64,000 nucleotides of DNA from Crocinitomix catalasitica ATCC 23190 (GCF_000621625.1 NZ_JHXV01000028.1:1-64000); one strand, 5' to 3'; positions 1 through 8,741 are shown, counted from the stretch's first letter. Notes: generated by a model not told the origin, from the sequence alone. Translations and numbers: made by a program.

Positions 1-363
1 CCATAGGCTAACGAAACCTGCGTCCCCTCAGACGAATGGCATGGTAGAAAGAGTAAATAGAACCATTAAGTCTAATACAATTTTAAAACACTCTTATAAT
101 TCATACGACCAGATGCATAAAGATCTCTTTAATTTTATGTGTAACTACAATTTATACAGAAGACATGGCTCACTGAGAAAAGAACTTGATGTTAAAACAC
201 CAATTCAAGCAATTTATAAATGGTATCAATTAGAACCTGAAATATTTATTGTAGAACCAAAAAAGTTTGAAAATAAACTACTAAATTTACAAGACAAGAT
301 TAATCAACTTCCGTTAACAACCTTGTGAAACTTTACATATATTAACTAAATTCAGGGTTGTCA
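1..363 (+). mobile_element. Right-hand end of an IS481-type insertion sequence (cut by window start)
   Basis: The window opens inside a transposase reading frame whose end resembles the IS481/integrase-core family. About 35 nt after its stop codon is CAGGGTTGTCA (353-363). Read on the other strand this begins TGACAACCCTG, a plausible IS terminal inverted repeat starting with TG. The left end is outside the window, so neither the inverted repeat nor a target-site duplication can be confirmed, and the right boundary at 363 is a guess. Confidence 0.45.
2..328 (+). CDS. IS481-family transposase, C-terminal fragment (5' end outside window)
   Basis: The frame is open to the left edge: reading from base 2 gives HRLTKPASPQTNGMVERVNR before and across the first ATG at 41, so that ATG is internal and not the start. 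PQTNGMVER is the conserved block of the DDE integrase core around the last catalytic glutamate in IS481-type transposases, and the HRLTKP lead-in is typical of them. The tail (YNLYRRHGSL, then TPIQA) also matches the family, where it reads N-x-x-R-x-H-x-x-L followed by TP. Only about the last 108 residues are visible, so intactness cannot be judged. The stop TGA is at 326-328. Confidence 0.8.
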   Translation, partial: HRLTKPASPQTNGMVERVNRTIKSNTILKHSYNSYDQMHKDLFNFMCNYNLYRRHGSLRKELDVKTPIQAIYKWYQLEPEIFIVEPKKFENKLLNLQDKINQLPLTTL

Positions 364-366
364 AAT

Positions 367-1902
367 CTACTGAGGTGAAGCAATATTCACCTTGATTATT
401 TTTCTGTTTCTTCCAGATTCACCCAATAAATAAATGGATTCTGAATTTATTTGGTTACTGCGTTTTGCACGCAACATAAAGTTATTGTTTCCCTGTAGAA
501 GAAATTCATTCCGATCAACAACTTCATATCTGTTCAAATGAACCTGTGTAATTTGAAATTTGCGGTTGTTATAAATTCCGTTATAATTAAAATAATCATC
601 TAATTCTAATTCGTTGTTTTTTTGCGAATCATTGAAAAAGATATAAATGTCATTTTTGTTATGCAAGTATGAGAATGATGAGAAATATCCAAAGTCGTTA
701 ATGGAATGTTGGAATTTAGGAATGCGATCACTCCAGATATGCTTTCCTGTTTTGTCAAAATAGGACACCATGATTGAATTGTAATTATAATGCTCTGTAG
801 TAGTTGTTATATTTGTTCTAGGGTCATAATTACGTTCTGTATATTGATTGTAGTGTTCGCTGAGTAAAAAGTAAGAGCCGTCTGATAAAAGAACCAAATC
901 ACGTAAAATCATATCCTCTAATTCCTTTTGTCGATCAAGTTCTTTAGCGGTTAAGAATTTTGATAAAAAAGCTTTTGTAAATTTATAAGTATGATTTTGT
1001 TTAATTGTGAAATCCTTATTAATAATTAACGAAAACACACCGTTAACGGTCTTCTTCCGTGTCTCATTTGTAAAACCTGAAATCAATAATTCTCCCTTGC
1101 CATCATAATGCATTTTAACACCATTTATCCAACGGTTATTCAAACGCAATTCGAACTCTTTAAGGAATTTGTTTTCTGGTTTATAAGCCCATAAAGCATA
1201 GGTATTATTTACCAATTCGTTATCGATAGATTTGTTATCTAAATTCAATCCGTAATTACATAAAAGATAAACGGGCGACTCACTCGAGTAATAAATTTCT
1301 TCAATCGTTAAGCTTTGCAAAGCATAAGGAGATTTTAAAGTATTCTTCCATTTCGTTTTTCCTGAATTGTCTAATGCTAAAAGATAAATTTCTTGTTCTG
1401 CTAAGTTGCGGAATTTGTTATGTCGAGCAATTAAGAAACCTTTTTTGTCTTCAGCTTCTTTGATATGATAATGCTCGTCAAATCGAACGGAATCAACAAT
1501 CGAATATTGCAATCTCTCACCGTATTGGTTGAATAATTCAAGGCTTATTAATGGTGTTAAATCCTTATCTCCTGTTAATATCGAAAATAAAAAGATAGTG
1601 TCATTGGAATAAAAGACTTCTTTCGGTTCGTTATAATATTCTTCTTCTAAAACTGAATAGATATTAACCTCGTCAACAAAAGCCATATTGCTTTGTGCAA
1701 AACGTCTTACATTTAATTCTTGCTTTTTACGATTGCTAAATGCATAATCTAAAGTGAATAAATGTTGATCGTTCTCGCCAATGAAGCCGTTGAAGTTTTC
1801 TTTTTTAGTTATTTCATAAACTGGTCCACTTATGGGCGTGTTTAATTGCCCAAATACAAATTGGTAACCGAAAAATAATATGACAATTAAACTAAGTTTC
1901 AT
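367..1902 (-). CDS. Exported protein of unknown function, 511 aa
   Basis: I do not recognise a named family. Residues 1-18 form a signal peptide ending at FGQ, so the mature protein is periplasmic or at the outer membrane. The rest is a mixed beta-rich chain with recurring aromatic/Asp segments (for example YYLL- and KTGKHIWSD-type strands), which suggests a beta-propeller-like or WD-type fold; that is inference. The start ATG overlaps the rlmN stop as ATGA (1899-1902), so the two genes are almost certainly translationally coupled in one minus-strand transcript. The link with rRNA modification may be only positional. Confidence 0.75.
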   Translation of the reverse strand: MKLSLIVILFFGYQFVFGQLNTPISGPVYEITKKENFNGFIGENDQHLFTLDYAFSNRKKQELNVRRFAQSNMAFVDEVNIYSVLEEEYYNEPKEVFYSNDTIFLFSILTGDKDLTPLISLELFNQYGERLQYSIVDSVRFDEHYHIKEAEDKKGFLIARHNKFRNLAEQEIYLLALDNSGKTKWKNTLKSPYALQSLTIEEIYYSSESPVYLLCNYGLNLDNKSIDNELVNNTYALWAYKPENKFLKEFELRLNNRWINGVKMHYDGKGELLISGFTNETRKKTVNGVFSLIINKDFTIKQNHTYKFTKAFLSKFLTAKELDRQKELEDMILRDLVLLSDGSYFLLSEHYNQYTERNYDPRTNITTTTEHYNYNSIMVSYFDKTGKHIWSDRIPKFQHSINDFGYFSSFSYLHNKNDIYIFFNDSQKNNELELDDYFNYNGIYNNRKFQITQVHLNRYEVVDRNEFLLQGNNNFMLRAKRSNQINSESIYLLGESGRNRKIIKVNIASPQ

Positions 1903-2972
1903 TTTAATACCCGTTCTTTTAACGCTATAGATCCGTTTTTATTGGCTAGTTGTCCGCAAGCCGCATCAATATCTTTGCCTCTGCTGCGTCGAACATTAAC
2001 CACTAAATTTAGTGATTCTAAAAATTCCGCAAATGCATCCACTTTGTTTTTGTCAGCTTGTTGAAATTCTCCCTGATCAATCGGGTTATATTCAATGATA
2101 TTAATTTTTACGGGTACATTTTTACAGAAATCAGCCAATTCCCTTGCATCCGCTAAGGTATCGTTGAAGTCTTTAAATATGATATATTCAAATGTGATAC
2201 GAGATCCTGTTTTTTGATGGAAATATATGAGCGATTCAGCTAAAGCATCTAAATTGTTCGAATCATTAATCTCCATGATCTCACTACGTTTTTTGTCGTT
2301 CGCAGCATGTAATGATAAGGCTAAATTGAATTTAACTTCATCATCCCCCATTTTTTTAATCATTTTAGCAATTCCCGCAGTCGAAACAGTGATTCGTTTA
2401 GGAGAAATTCCCAACCCTTCTTCGCTAGTTATTTTTTCAATACCAGCCAACATGTTCTTATAGTTCAATAATGGTTCACCCATTCCCATAAAAACAATAT
2501 TGCTTAAAGCTTGATCGTAGTGCTCATGTGACAGTCTTGTCAATAGTAATACTTGATCGTAAATTTCTCCTGCAGTTAAATTCCGCATTAGTTTTAAACG
2601 ACCGGTTGCACAGAATTTACAAGCTAAACTACAACCTACTTGTGACGAGATACAAGCTGTTATTCTAGAGGTTGTAGGAATCAATACACCTTCAGTAATA
2701 TGATTGTCAAAACTTGTGAAAGCACATTTTATAGTCTCATCATTACTTTTTTGTTGATCGGATATTTTAATATTGTCAATAAAAAATTCAGTATCTAATA
2801 AGTCAATAACTTTTTTAGATATGTTTTTCATGTCATCAAAAGAATGGGCACCCTTCTTCCATATCCACTCATACACCTGCTTGGCTCTGAATTTCTTTTC
2901 TCCCGCCGCTTCCATTATTGCAATTATTTGCTCCAATGTCAATTCCCTAATATTCTTTTTTGTACTCGCCAT
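1899..2972 (-). CDS. rlmN: RlmN, dual-specificity 23S rRNA/tRNA adenine-C2 methyltransferase (radical SAM)
   Basis: RlmN uses a radical-SAM mechanism to methylate C2 of adenosine 2503 in 23S rRNA and A37 in some tRNAs, which affects ribosome fidelity. The radical SAM motif C114-x3-C118-x2-C121 (CSLACKFC) is present. It is followed by GMGEPLLNY and by the C-terminal methyl-carrying cysteine C339 in AACGQLAN. The length of 357 aa is normal for the family. The N-terminal FRAKQVYEWIW segment is the usual RlmN accessory domain. It is first gene of a minus-strand pair, overlapping the exported protein at 367-1902 by four bases. A promoter-like TACCTTTG lies 17 nt upstream of the ATG. Confidence 0.97.
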   Translation of the reverse strand: MASTKKNIRELTLEQIIAIMEAAGEKKFRAKQVYEWIWKKGAHSFDDMKNISKKVIDLLDTEFFIDNIKISDQQKSNDETIKCAFTSFDNHITEGVLIPTTSRITACISSQVGCSLACKFCATGRLKLMRNLTAGEIYDQVLLLTRLSHEHYDQALSNIVFMGMGEPLLNYKNMLAGIEKITSEEGLGISPKRITVSTAGIAKMIKKMGDDEVKFNLALSLHAANDKKRSEIMEINDSNNLDALAESLIYFHQKTGSRITFEYIIFKDFNDTLADARELADFCKNVPVKINIIEYNPIDQGEFQQADKNKVDAFAEFLESLNLVVNVRRSRGKDIDAACGQLANKNGSIALKERVLK

Positions 2973-2988
2973 ATAACTTTTCCTGTTA

Positions 2989-3021
2989 CAAAGGTAATGA
3001 AAGTGAACTTAAGTCTTGCAA
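2989..3021 (-). promoter_or_regulatory. Bacteroidota-type housekeeping promoter for rlmN
   Basis: On the minus strand TTG (3021-3019), a 22-bp spacer and TACCTTTG (2996-2989) fit the Bacteroidota primary-sigma consensus TTG-N17-23-TAnnTTTG. Transcription would start near 2982, about 10 nt before the rlmN ATG, giving a short leader. Confidence 0.45.
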
Positions 3022-3053
3022 ATTCAATGTTAAATGGATATTTTCATACACTT

Positions 3054-3731
3054 ATGAAAACTGTTGTTAATCGAACGGGGAAGGTGTTTTATTATTTCAT
3101 TGAACTCGTTTTCGCATTTGTCGCTTTTTACTTTATTGTCTTTTTTGGCGGTGGTTTATTCGGTTTTGGTGAGCTGCAGGAAGATGGGGTGAAGATTTAT
3201 GTGAAATCGAATGGGGTACATACAGATATCTGTTTGCCTGTTAAAACTCCTTTTTATGATTGGACAGCTTTGATTCCATCAGAAGATTTTGGCAATGTTA
3301 AACAGTTGAAATATGTTTCTATTGGATGGGGAGATAAAGGTTTCTTTCTAGATACGCCCGAATGGAGTGATTTAACTTTTTCTACTGCTGTAAATGCAGC
3401 TTTTTTGAATAGTGGTACTGCCATGCATGTCGCTTATTTTTCAAATGATTTATTGCATTCTGAATCTTGTAAAACATTATTCATTAGTGAAGAACAATAT
3501 TCAAAACTGATTAAATACATCGAGGGAAGTTTTACGCTGAAAGATAATAAAGCGGTTTTAATTCCAGGCAGAGGTTATTGGTCGAATGATAATTTTTATG
3601 AAGCCAATGGTAATTATCATTTATTTGAGACGTGCAATCGCTGGACCAATAAAGCGCTTAAACTTGTTAATGTAAAAACAGGGTTATTTGCTTTGTCTGC
3701 TGATGGGATCATGATGCACCTATCCAAATAA
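3054..3731 (+). CDS. DUF2459/TIGR02117-type membrane-anchored protein, 225 aa
   Basis: The frame is open from 2844, but an upstream start would overlap rlmN and give an unlikely N-terminus. The ATG at 3054 (MKTVVNR) puts a single hydrophobic segment (FYYFIELVFAFVAFYFIVFF) near the N-terminus and is preferred; ATG 2997 is possible. The body carries VKSNGVHTDICLPV, SIGWGDKGFFLDTPEWSD and a C-terminal ETCNRWTNKAL block, which I associate with the DUF2459/TIGR02117 family, sometimes found near urease genes but of unknown activity. The conserved His, Asp and Cys residues (GVHTD, TCNRW) suggest a hydrolase-like site; that is inference. It is divergent from rlmN. Confidence 0.75.
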   Translation: MKTVVNRTGKVFYYFIELVFAFVAFYFIVFFGGGLFGFGELQEDGVKIYVKSNGVHTDICLPVKTPFYDWTALIPSEDFGNVKQLKYVSIGWGDKGFFLDTPEWSDLTFSTAVNAAFLNSGTAMHVAYFSNDLLHSESCKTLFISEEQYSKLIKYIEGSFTLKDNKAVLIPGRGYWSNDNFYEANGNYHLFETCNRWTNKALKLVNVKTGLFALSADGIMMHLSK

Positions 3732-3801
3732 TTTTTTTCAACTTTTTTTATGGAATGTTAATGATGCCTGCATCTTAATAGAGAACATAAAAAATAGGAT
3801 T

Positions 3802-4515
3802 ATGAAAAAGAGCATTTTAATTATAGCAGTTTTATTGTTTACAGCGATAAGCAGTTCTGCGCAGGTAGGTTTAGGAACAATTAAAGGAACAGTTTATGAA
3901 GCAGAGAATCCAACGATAGTAATTCCTTATACAAAGGTTTGGGTTGAGACGGAGTCGGGTACAAGAAGGGTTAAAGCTGATATAAATGGAAAGTATTCTA
4001 TTGAAGCTTTGCGACCGGGTACATATAATGTAATCTCTAAAGGATATGGTTTTGATACGATGCAAATTGCTTCAGTTAAGGTATCAGCTGATGGATTTAC
4101 AACGGTAAATATAATGTCTACCAATCATAACGTTATGACTACCGTTACTGTTGTTTATAATTCGGTGAAAATTGAACATGATATAGTAAAGATCAAATTT
4201 TTAACAGAGGATATCGAAAATTCAGTTTTCTTAAGAAGCCCGGTTGATTTATTGGTGGGTTCATCTTCGGATATTACAATGATTGAAGGTACAAATGATA
4301 TTATTATTAGAGGTTCACGACCTGGTGATGCAATTTATTATATCGATGGTGTTAAGATGGATGATATGGGCTCTATTCCAGGAATTGCAATTAGTGGTCT
4401 TGAAGCATATACTGGTGGTATTCCGGCCAAATATGGCGATACAACAGGTGGTGTAATTTCTCTTGAAACAAAAGGTTATTTTGATTTGTATTATGCGTGG
4501 AAAGCACGCCAATAA
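3802..4515 (+). CDS. Exported CarboxypepD_reg plus TonB-plug-domain protein without a beta-barrel
   Basis: A signal peptide (residues 1-20, ending SSAQ) is followed by a carboxypeptidase-regulatory-like beta-sandwich (about 25-105: IKGTVYEA, NGKYSIEALRPGTYNV). After it comes a region resembling the plug domain of TBDRs (about 140-230: DIIIRGSRPGDAIYYIDGVKMDD and AYTGGIPAKYGDTTGGVISLETKG). The protein stops at 237 aa, where a receptor would begin its barrel of several hundred residues. The last residues (YFDLYYAWKARQ) and the terminator 20 bp later argue for a genuine short gene and not a recent frameshift. Such plug-only proteins occur in Bacteroidota; their function is not established. Confidence 0.8.
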   Translation: MKKSILIIAVLLFTAISSSAQVGLGTIKGTVYEAENPTIVIPYTKVWVETESGTRRVKADINGKYSIEALRPGTYNVISKGYGFDTMQIASVKVSADGFTTVNIMSTNHNVMTTVTVVYNSVKIEHDIVKIKFLTEDIENSVFLRSPVDLLVGSSSDITMIEGTNDIIIRGSRPGDAIYYIDGVKMDDMGSIPGIAISGLEAYTGGIPAKYGDTTGGVISLETKGYFDLYYAWKARQ

Positions 4516-4535
4516 ATTCTAAAAAACTGATTATT

Positions 4536-4577
4536 AATCTGTCCAGTTAAAATAAATTAATTGGACAGATTTTTTTA
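4536..4577 (+). terminator. Rho-independent terminator after the plug-domain gene
   Basis: A 15-bp stem (4536-4550 pairing with 4557-4571, core CTGTCCAGTTAA with one G-T pair) and a 6-nt loop are followed directly by a T run. It lies 21 bp downstream of the stop codon at 4515. Confidence 0.85.
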
Positions 4578-4701
4578 TATTTTACTGTAACAATTCGCAT
4601 TTACTACCGTATGAATTCGTCTGTTTTGAGCTTATTGAAAGATTAATTTGTTTTAGTCCAATCGGTAATCAAATAACAATCCTTATCTTTGAGAGTATAT
4701 T

Positions 4702-5892
4702 ATGGAATTATCTGCATTTATAACCGCTTTACTGAAACAACACAATTGTGTTATTGTTCCTAATTTTGGGGGATTTATAGCCAATTATAAATCTGCGGTT
4801 ATTGATGAAGTCAGACAGCAAATTCATCCGCCTTCTAAAAGCATCTTATTCAATGCAAAGTTGACCAATAACGATGGTTTATTGGCAAATTATGTTGCCA
4901 AGCAAAATACATCGACTTATGACGGAGCATTGTCTTATATTCGAGAGAATGTAGTGAGTTGGCAAGAGCAACTTAATTTGGGTGAACGCATTGAGATCGG
5001 AGATATGGGTTTTCTATATCTTGAAGAGCAAAACTTAGTTTTTGAGCAAAGCAGAGATGCAAATTTATTGTTGAATGCTTACGGTTTAACAAGTGTGAAT
5101 TTCGTTCCATATGTTGCTCAACAGGCCGAAAAGAAACCTGTAATTGTTGCAGAGAAAATAGAAGAGAAGGAAGCGGTTGTGATTCCGTTAAAAGTCGAAA
5201 CGCCGCAATTTGAGCAGACAGCAAATAGTACTGTTGAACCTGAAGTTCTAATTCATGAGTCTGTTGAAGAAGAAGTTGAAGTTATTGCGATTGATTCGAA
5301 AAGAAAATGGCGACCAAAATTCAAGTATATCGCTGCTGCTGTTGCATTACCATTCTTGTTTTATTCGTATTGGATACCAATGCAAACTGATTTTTTAAAT
5401 ACTGGAAATATTCAAGTAGCTGATTTTAATCCTTTGCACAAAAACGATCAGCGGACGTACAATTCAAGATTAAATATTGATGAGTTGGTTGTTTCAACTG
5501 TTGAAAATAAATCTTGGAATGAATTGACTACAGGTCTAAATGAATCTGTTGAAATTTATAATTTCCAATTTGATGATCAAATTTTCATTCCTGTTCGTTT
5601 AGATAAAAATGAAATTGAAAAGGTTGTTGAAATTGCTGCTGAATCTGTGGTTCCAGCAACAAAAACAATCGAATATCCATACCATGTAATTCGTGGTTGT
5701 TTTTCTGTTGAAGAGAATGCTGAAAATTTAGCAGCTCAATTAAAATTAGAAGGAGAGAATGCTTTTATAGTTGATAAAAACAAAGGACTTTATCGCGTAA
5801 GTGGAGGTGGTTTTGATAATGCTGAAACTGCAGCAACAAAACTTGAAGCATTAAAAGCTAAAGGCATTTCTGGTTGGATTCTTAGAAAATAA
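4702..5892 (+). CDS. CCDC81-type HU domain / SPOR domain membrane protein
   Basis: Residues 1-137 match the bacterial CCDC81-like HU domain pair seen in Bacteroidota (LLKQHNCVIVPNFGGFI, then IEIGDMGFL). A charged linker (about 140-200) precedes one transmembrane segment (about 208-225), and a C-terminal SPOR domain occupies about 325-396 (YHVIRGCFSVEENA to GWILRK). SPOR domains bind denuded peptidoglycan at division sites. The topology implies a cytoplasmic DNA- or protein-binding HU part and a periplasmic SPOR part, so the protein could link the nucleoid or cytosol with septal cell wall; that is inference. A -7-like TATCTTTG at 4684-4691 lies 10 nt before the ATG. Confidence 0.85.
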   Translation: MELSAFITALLKQHNCVIVPNFGGFIANYKSAVIDEVRQQIHPPSKSILFNAKLTNNDGLLANYVAKQNTSTYDGALSYIRENVVSWQEQLNLGERIEIGDMGFLYLEEQNLVFEQSRDANLLLNAYGLTSVNFVPYVAQQAEKKPVIVAEKIEEKEAVVIPLKVETPQFEQTANSTVEPEVLIHESVEEEVEVIAIDSKRKWRPKFKYIAAAVALPFLFYSYWIPMQTDFLNTGNIQVADFNPLHKNDQRTYNSRLNIDELVVSTVENKSWNELTTGLNESVEIYNFQFDDQIFIPVRLDKNEIEKVVEIAAESVVPATKTIEYPYHVIRGCFSVEENAENLAAQLKLEGENAFIVDKNKGLYRVSGGGFDNAETAATKLEALKAKGISGWILRK

Positions 5893-6011
5893 CTGCCGTC
5901 TATCAATTCTTTTCTTCTTTTATCCTTTTAATCCACATCTTAGCATTAAACCATTTTGTAGCTTCAAATTAGATTTGTAAATTTACCCGCTTACGCATTA
6001 AGTTAAAATTT

Positions 6012-7232
6012 ATGAAAAAAATAGCGGGATTTCTTATTTTTACAATGGCATTTGGTTGTGTCTTTGCACAAGAAAAATTAACGAATCAAGAAGATAGTAA
6101 ATATGAATTTAAAAAAATAGCACATTTAGATGCAACACCAGTTCAGTCGCAAGGTCGAACAGGAACTTGTTGGAGTTTTTCAGCACTTTCATTTTTTGAG
6201 TCTGAAGTAACTAGAATGGGTAAGCCAGAAACGACATTGTCTGAAATGTATATCGTTTACAATACTTATTTAGGTAAAGCAGATAAATTTATTCGAACTG
6301 ACGGGCATACCAATTTTTCAGAAGGTGGTGCATTTCACGATATTCCTTGGGTGATTAAAAGAAAAGGAATTGTTCCAGCATCTGTCTATTCAGGTTTAAA
6401 TTACGGAACAGAAACACATACGCATGCTGAATTATACGAAGTGTTAAATGGAGCGACAGAAGGTGTTTTAAAATCAACTAAAAATTTACGTGGTAGTGCT
6501 GCACTTTCATCTTCATGGCAAAATGCTTTACGTGGAATTTTAAATGCTTATTTAGGACCAATTCCTGAAAAAGTTGAGGAATTTGAGTTTACTGCTGATG
6601 GAGCAAAATATAATCCAATCACTTACCGTGATCATTTAGGTTTAAATATGGATGACTATGTTTCTATTACATCATTTAGCAATCACCCTTATAACGAAAA
6701 ATGTTTTTTAGCAATTGCTGACAACTGGGCATGGGGAGAAAGTTATAATGTAACATTAGAAGATTTATGGGCAGTCGCTGAAAATTCACTAAAAACGGGT
6801 TATACTTTTGCATGGGCATCAGATGTATCAGAAGATTATTTTGATTTTAGATCTGGTTTAGCTGTCGTTCCTGAAGACAAATCAACAATTCAAGTTCGTG
6901 GTCAAAACAATAAAAATTTCTCTGATGCAGGAGCAGAAAAAATAGCATCTTGTTTTATGGAGCCAGTGAAAGAACAAGTAATTACGCAAGAAATTCGTCA
7001 AGCTGGTTATGATAATAAACAAACAACTGATGATCACGGCATGCATGCAGTTGGTCTTTATCAAGATCAAAATAAAACAGATTATTTATTAATTAAAAAC
7101 TCATGGGGAACAGGTAACCATTGTGATGGTTATTTATATGTTTCTAAAGCGTTTTTTGATTATAAAACAATCAATATTTATGTGCATAAAGATGCTTTAC
7201 CAAAAGAATTAAGAAAGAAGTTAGGATTGTAA
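6012..7232 (+). CDS. Exported C1B cysteine peptidase (bleomycin hydrolase/PepC family)
   Basis: The papain-like catalytic residues are visible: Cys53 in QGRTGTCWSFS, His345 in DDHGMHAVGL and Asn363 in IKNSWG. The inserts between Cys and His and the length of 406 aa fit the C1B family of aminopeptidases. Most family members are cytosolic, but this one has a clear signal peptide (1-19, ending CVFAQ), so it acts in the periplasm or outside, probably trimming peptides. No T9SS sorting domain is present. A -7-like TAGATTTG lies at 5970-5977, about 35 nt upstream, and a strong terminator follows, so the gene looks monocistronic. Confidence 0.92.
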   Translation: MKKIAGFLIFTMAFGCVFAQEKLTNQEDSKYEFKKIAHLDATPVQSQGRTGTCWSFSALSFFESEVTRMGKPETTLSEMYIVYNTYLGKADKFIRTDGHTNFSEGGAFHDIPWVIKRKGIVPASVYSGLNYGTETHTHAELYEVLNGATEGVLKSTKNLRGSAALSSSWQNALRGILNAYLGPIPEKVEEFEFTADGAKYNPITYRDHLGLNMDDYVSITSFSNHPYNEKCFLAIADNWAWGESYNVTLEDLWAVAENSLKTGYTFAWASDVSEDYFDFRSGLAVVPEDKSTIQVRGQNNKNFSDAGAEKIASCFMEPVKEQVITQEIRQAGYDNKQTTDDHGMHAVGLYQDQNKTDYLLIKNSWGTGNHCDGYLYVSKAFFDYKTINIYVHKDALPKELRKKLGL

Positions 7233-7252
7233 AAAATCCCTATTGATTTTAT

Positions 7253-7290
7253 AAAACAGCCAGCAATTTTTTTTGTTGGCTGTTTTTGGT
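7253..7290 (+). terminator. Rho-independent terminator after the C1B peptidase gene
   Basis: Stem AAAACAGCCAGCAA (7253-7266) pairs with TTGTTGGCTGTTTT (7273-7286), with one G-T pair, a T-rich loop and a trailing T run. Confidence 0.88.
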
Positions 7291-7642
7291 TAAACCCGTC
7301 CTGTTCATTACGCTAAGGTTGTTGTAAAAGGATTCGAGGAGATATGGTTGGCGTGACTTTCTGATCTGACTATCTATTTTTAATGGTTTGAATTTCGGGT
7401 TATATGTGGCCCCTACACTTCGTCTGGCGCTCAGTGCGGGGTAGGGTTAAGAAATACGAATTTCTAAATTCTAAATTTATATCACTTAGCTATCAAAACG
7501 GATTTAGAGGTGGAAACCTATACGTACTAAACGCGAATGTAACTCAATTCATGGCAGACCCTAAAGGGGTCACATGTTCTACTTATGTTTTTATGCTAAA
7601 AGAAATGTCTCAACAAGAAATTGACCTGCTTGCATGCACAAA

Positions 7643-8012
7643 ATTTTATATCACCCCTGCGGGGTTTTAAACTTTCTTATGGCAAACTAATTATCGAAGG
7701 AATTCTTCCTCCGCTATTTTATGTCGTCCCTTCGGGACTTGGTTTTTCTTATCACTATACAACTCTGCGTCGTTTTTTAGGAACTATTTGAAAGGAACAA
7801 GTCCCAAATTAAAGAAGAATACAGAAATAAACGCTTTGTGAACTTCGTGCCTTTTTTAACCATTGTAGCTTCTGCGAAGTTGGTCTCCGAGAGCTTTGCG
7901 GTTAACTTCGTCAAATCGCTATTCGTTTTTTACTGGGACATCAAATGTCTTAACCACAAAGGCCGCTAAGCAGAGTCAAAAGACACAAAGAAAAAGGAAG
8001 ACAATTTTTAAA
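7643..8012 (+). repeat. Direct repeat, copy 1
   Basis: This copy shares with copy 2, in the same order: ACCCCTGCGGGGT; the block CTTTCTTATGGCA; GAAGGAATTCTTC; the GTCCCTTCGGGAC hairpin; TTGAAAGGAACAAGTCC; CTTTGTGAACTTCGTGCC; a GCTTTGCGGTTAACTTCGTC block; and TTAACCACAAAGGCCGCTAA. The words CTTTGCGGTTAA (about 7895) and TTAACCACAAAGG (about 7950) are near-inverted repeats of each other, so the right half can fold on itself. Confidence 0.85.
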
Positions 8013-8162
8013 TGTACATTCCTGAATAGAGTTGACCGTTTTCATGAACGTACAGAAAGACAAAAGACTTTTTGGATGGTTACCTGTGACTTCGTACTGA
8101 TAGCTACCCCCAACCGGTTATGTTTTGATTATACATGATCCCATTCTCGTCCCTTTCAAATA

Positions 8163-8555
8163 AATTATGTCACCCCTGCGGGGTTTTAAACTTTCTTATG
8201 GCAACCTAATTATCGAAGGAATTCTTCCTCCGCTATTTTATGTCGTCCCTTCAGGACTTAGCTTTGCTTTATCGTTTAATCAGGAATTATTATTGGCTTC
8301 CCCATCAAATCGGAAGATATGCAGGAAACTTTTGAAAGAAACAAGTCCAAAATTAATAAGCATTATAGAATTATTCGCTTTGTGAACTTTGTGCCTATTT
8401 AACCAACGTAGCCTTGGCGAAGTTGGACTCCGTGTGCTTTGCGGTTAACTTCGTCAAATCGCTATTCGTTTTTTACTGGGACATTAAATGTCTTAACCAC
8501 AAAGGCCGCTAAGCAAACCCATAGGACGCATATAAAAATAAAGACAATTTTTAAA
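8163..8555 (+). repeat. Direct repeat, copy 2
   Basis: It has the same ordered blocks as copy 1, with scattered substitutions (for example GTCCCTTCAGGAC breaks one hairpin base pair and TTTGTGAACTTTGTGCC replaces TTCGTGCC) and a slightly longer middle. The divergence shows this is an old duplication or two insertions of one repeat family. Confidence 0.85.
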
Positions 8556-8741
8556 CTCTAAAGACTAGCGACTCAAGACTAGTGACTATTTAACTATTTA
8601 AACTGTTCCATTTATCCTGCATAGCGAAAAACACGAAATTTATGCTTAGGACTCAGGTCAACTTAAATGTACCATTATAACCTTTCCTCAACCATTACGT
8701 ATAGTTTACCGTTAGTTTAGTTACTAACCAAAACTAATTTT

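Larger units (their letters stand above)
7291..8741. other. 1.45-kb gene-free region with duplicated hairpin-rich repeats
   Basis: No convincing gene is present. The open frames at 7404-7670, 7896-8138 and 8167-8385 have no family features and two start inside the repeats. The stretch holds a direct duplication (7643-8012 and 8163-8555), GC-rich hairpins in an AT-rich background, and short tandem-like words (GACTAGCGACT then GACTAGTGACT near 8565-8587). It begins after one terminator and ends before the M43 protease gene. It looks like a repeat-acquisition site, possibly a decayed mobile element. Confidence 0.7.

Noticed and set aside
2844-3053. Upstream ATG at 2844 as start of the DUF2459-type gene
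   Set aside because: It would overlap rlmN and its promoter and give a Cys-rich N-terminus without features; the ATG at 3054 puts the membrane helix at the N-terminus.
7404-7670. Open frames at 7404-7670, 7896-8138 and 8167-8385
   Set aside because: They begin in or end at the duplicated repeats, have no family features and low-complexity or repeat-derived peptide; treated as chance frames in a gene-free region.
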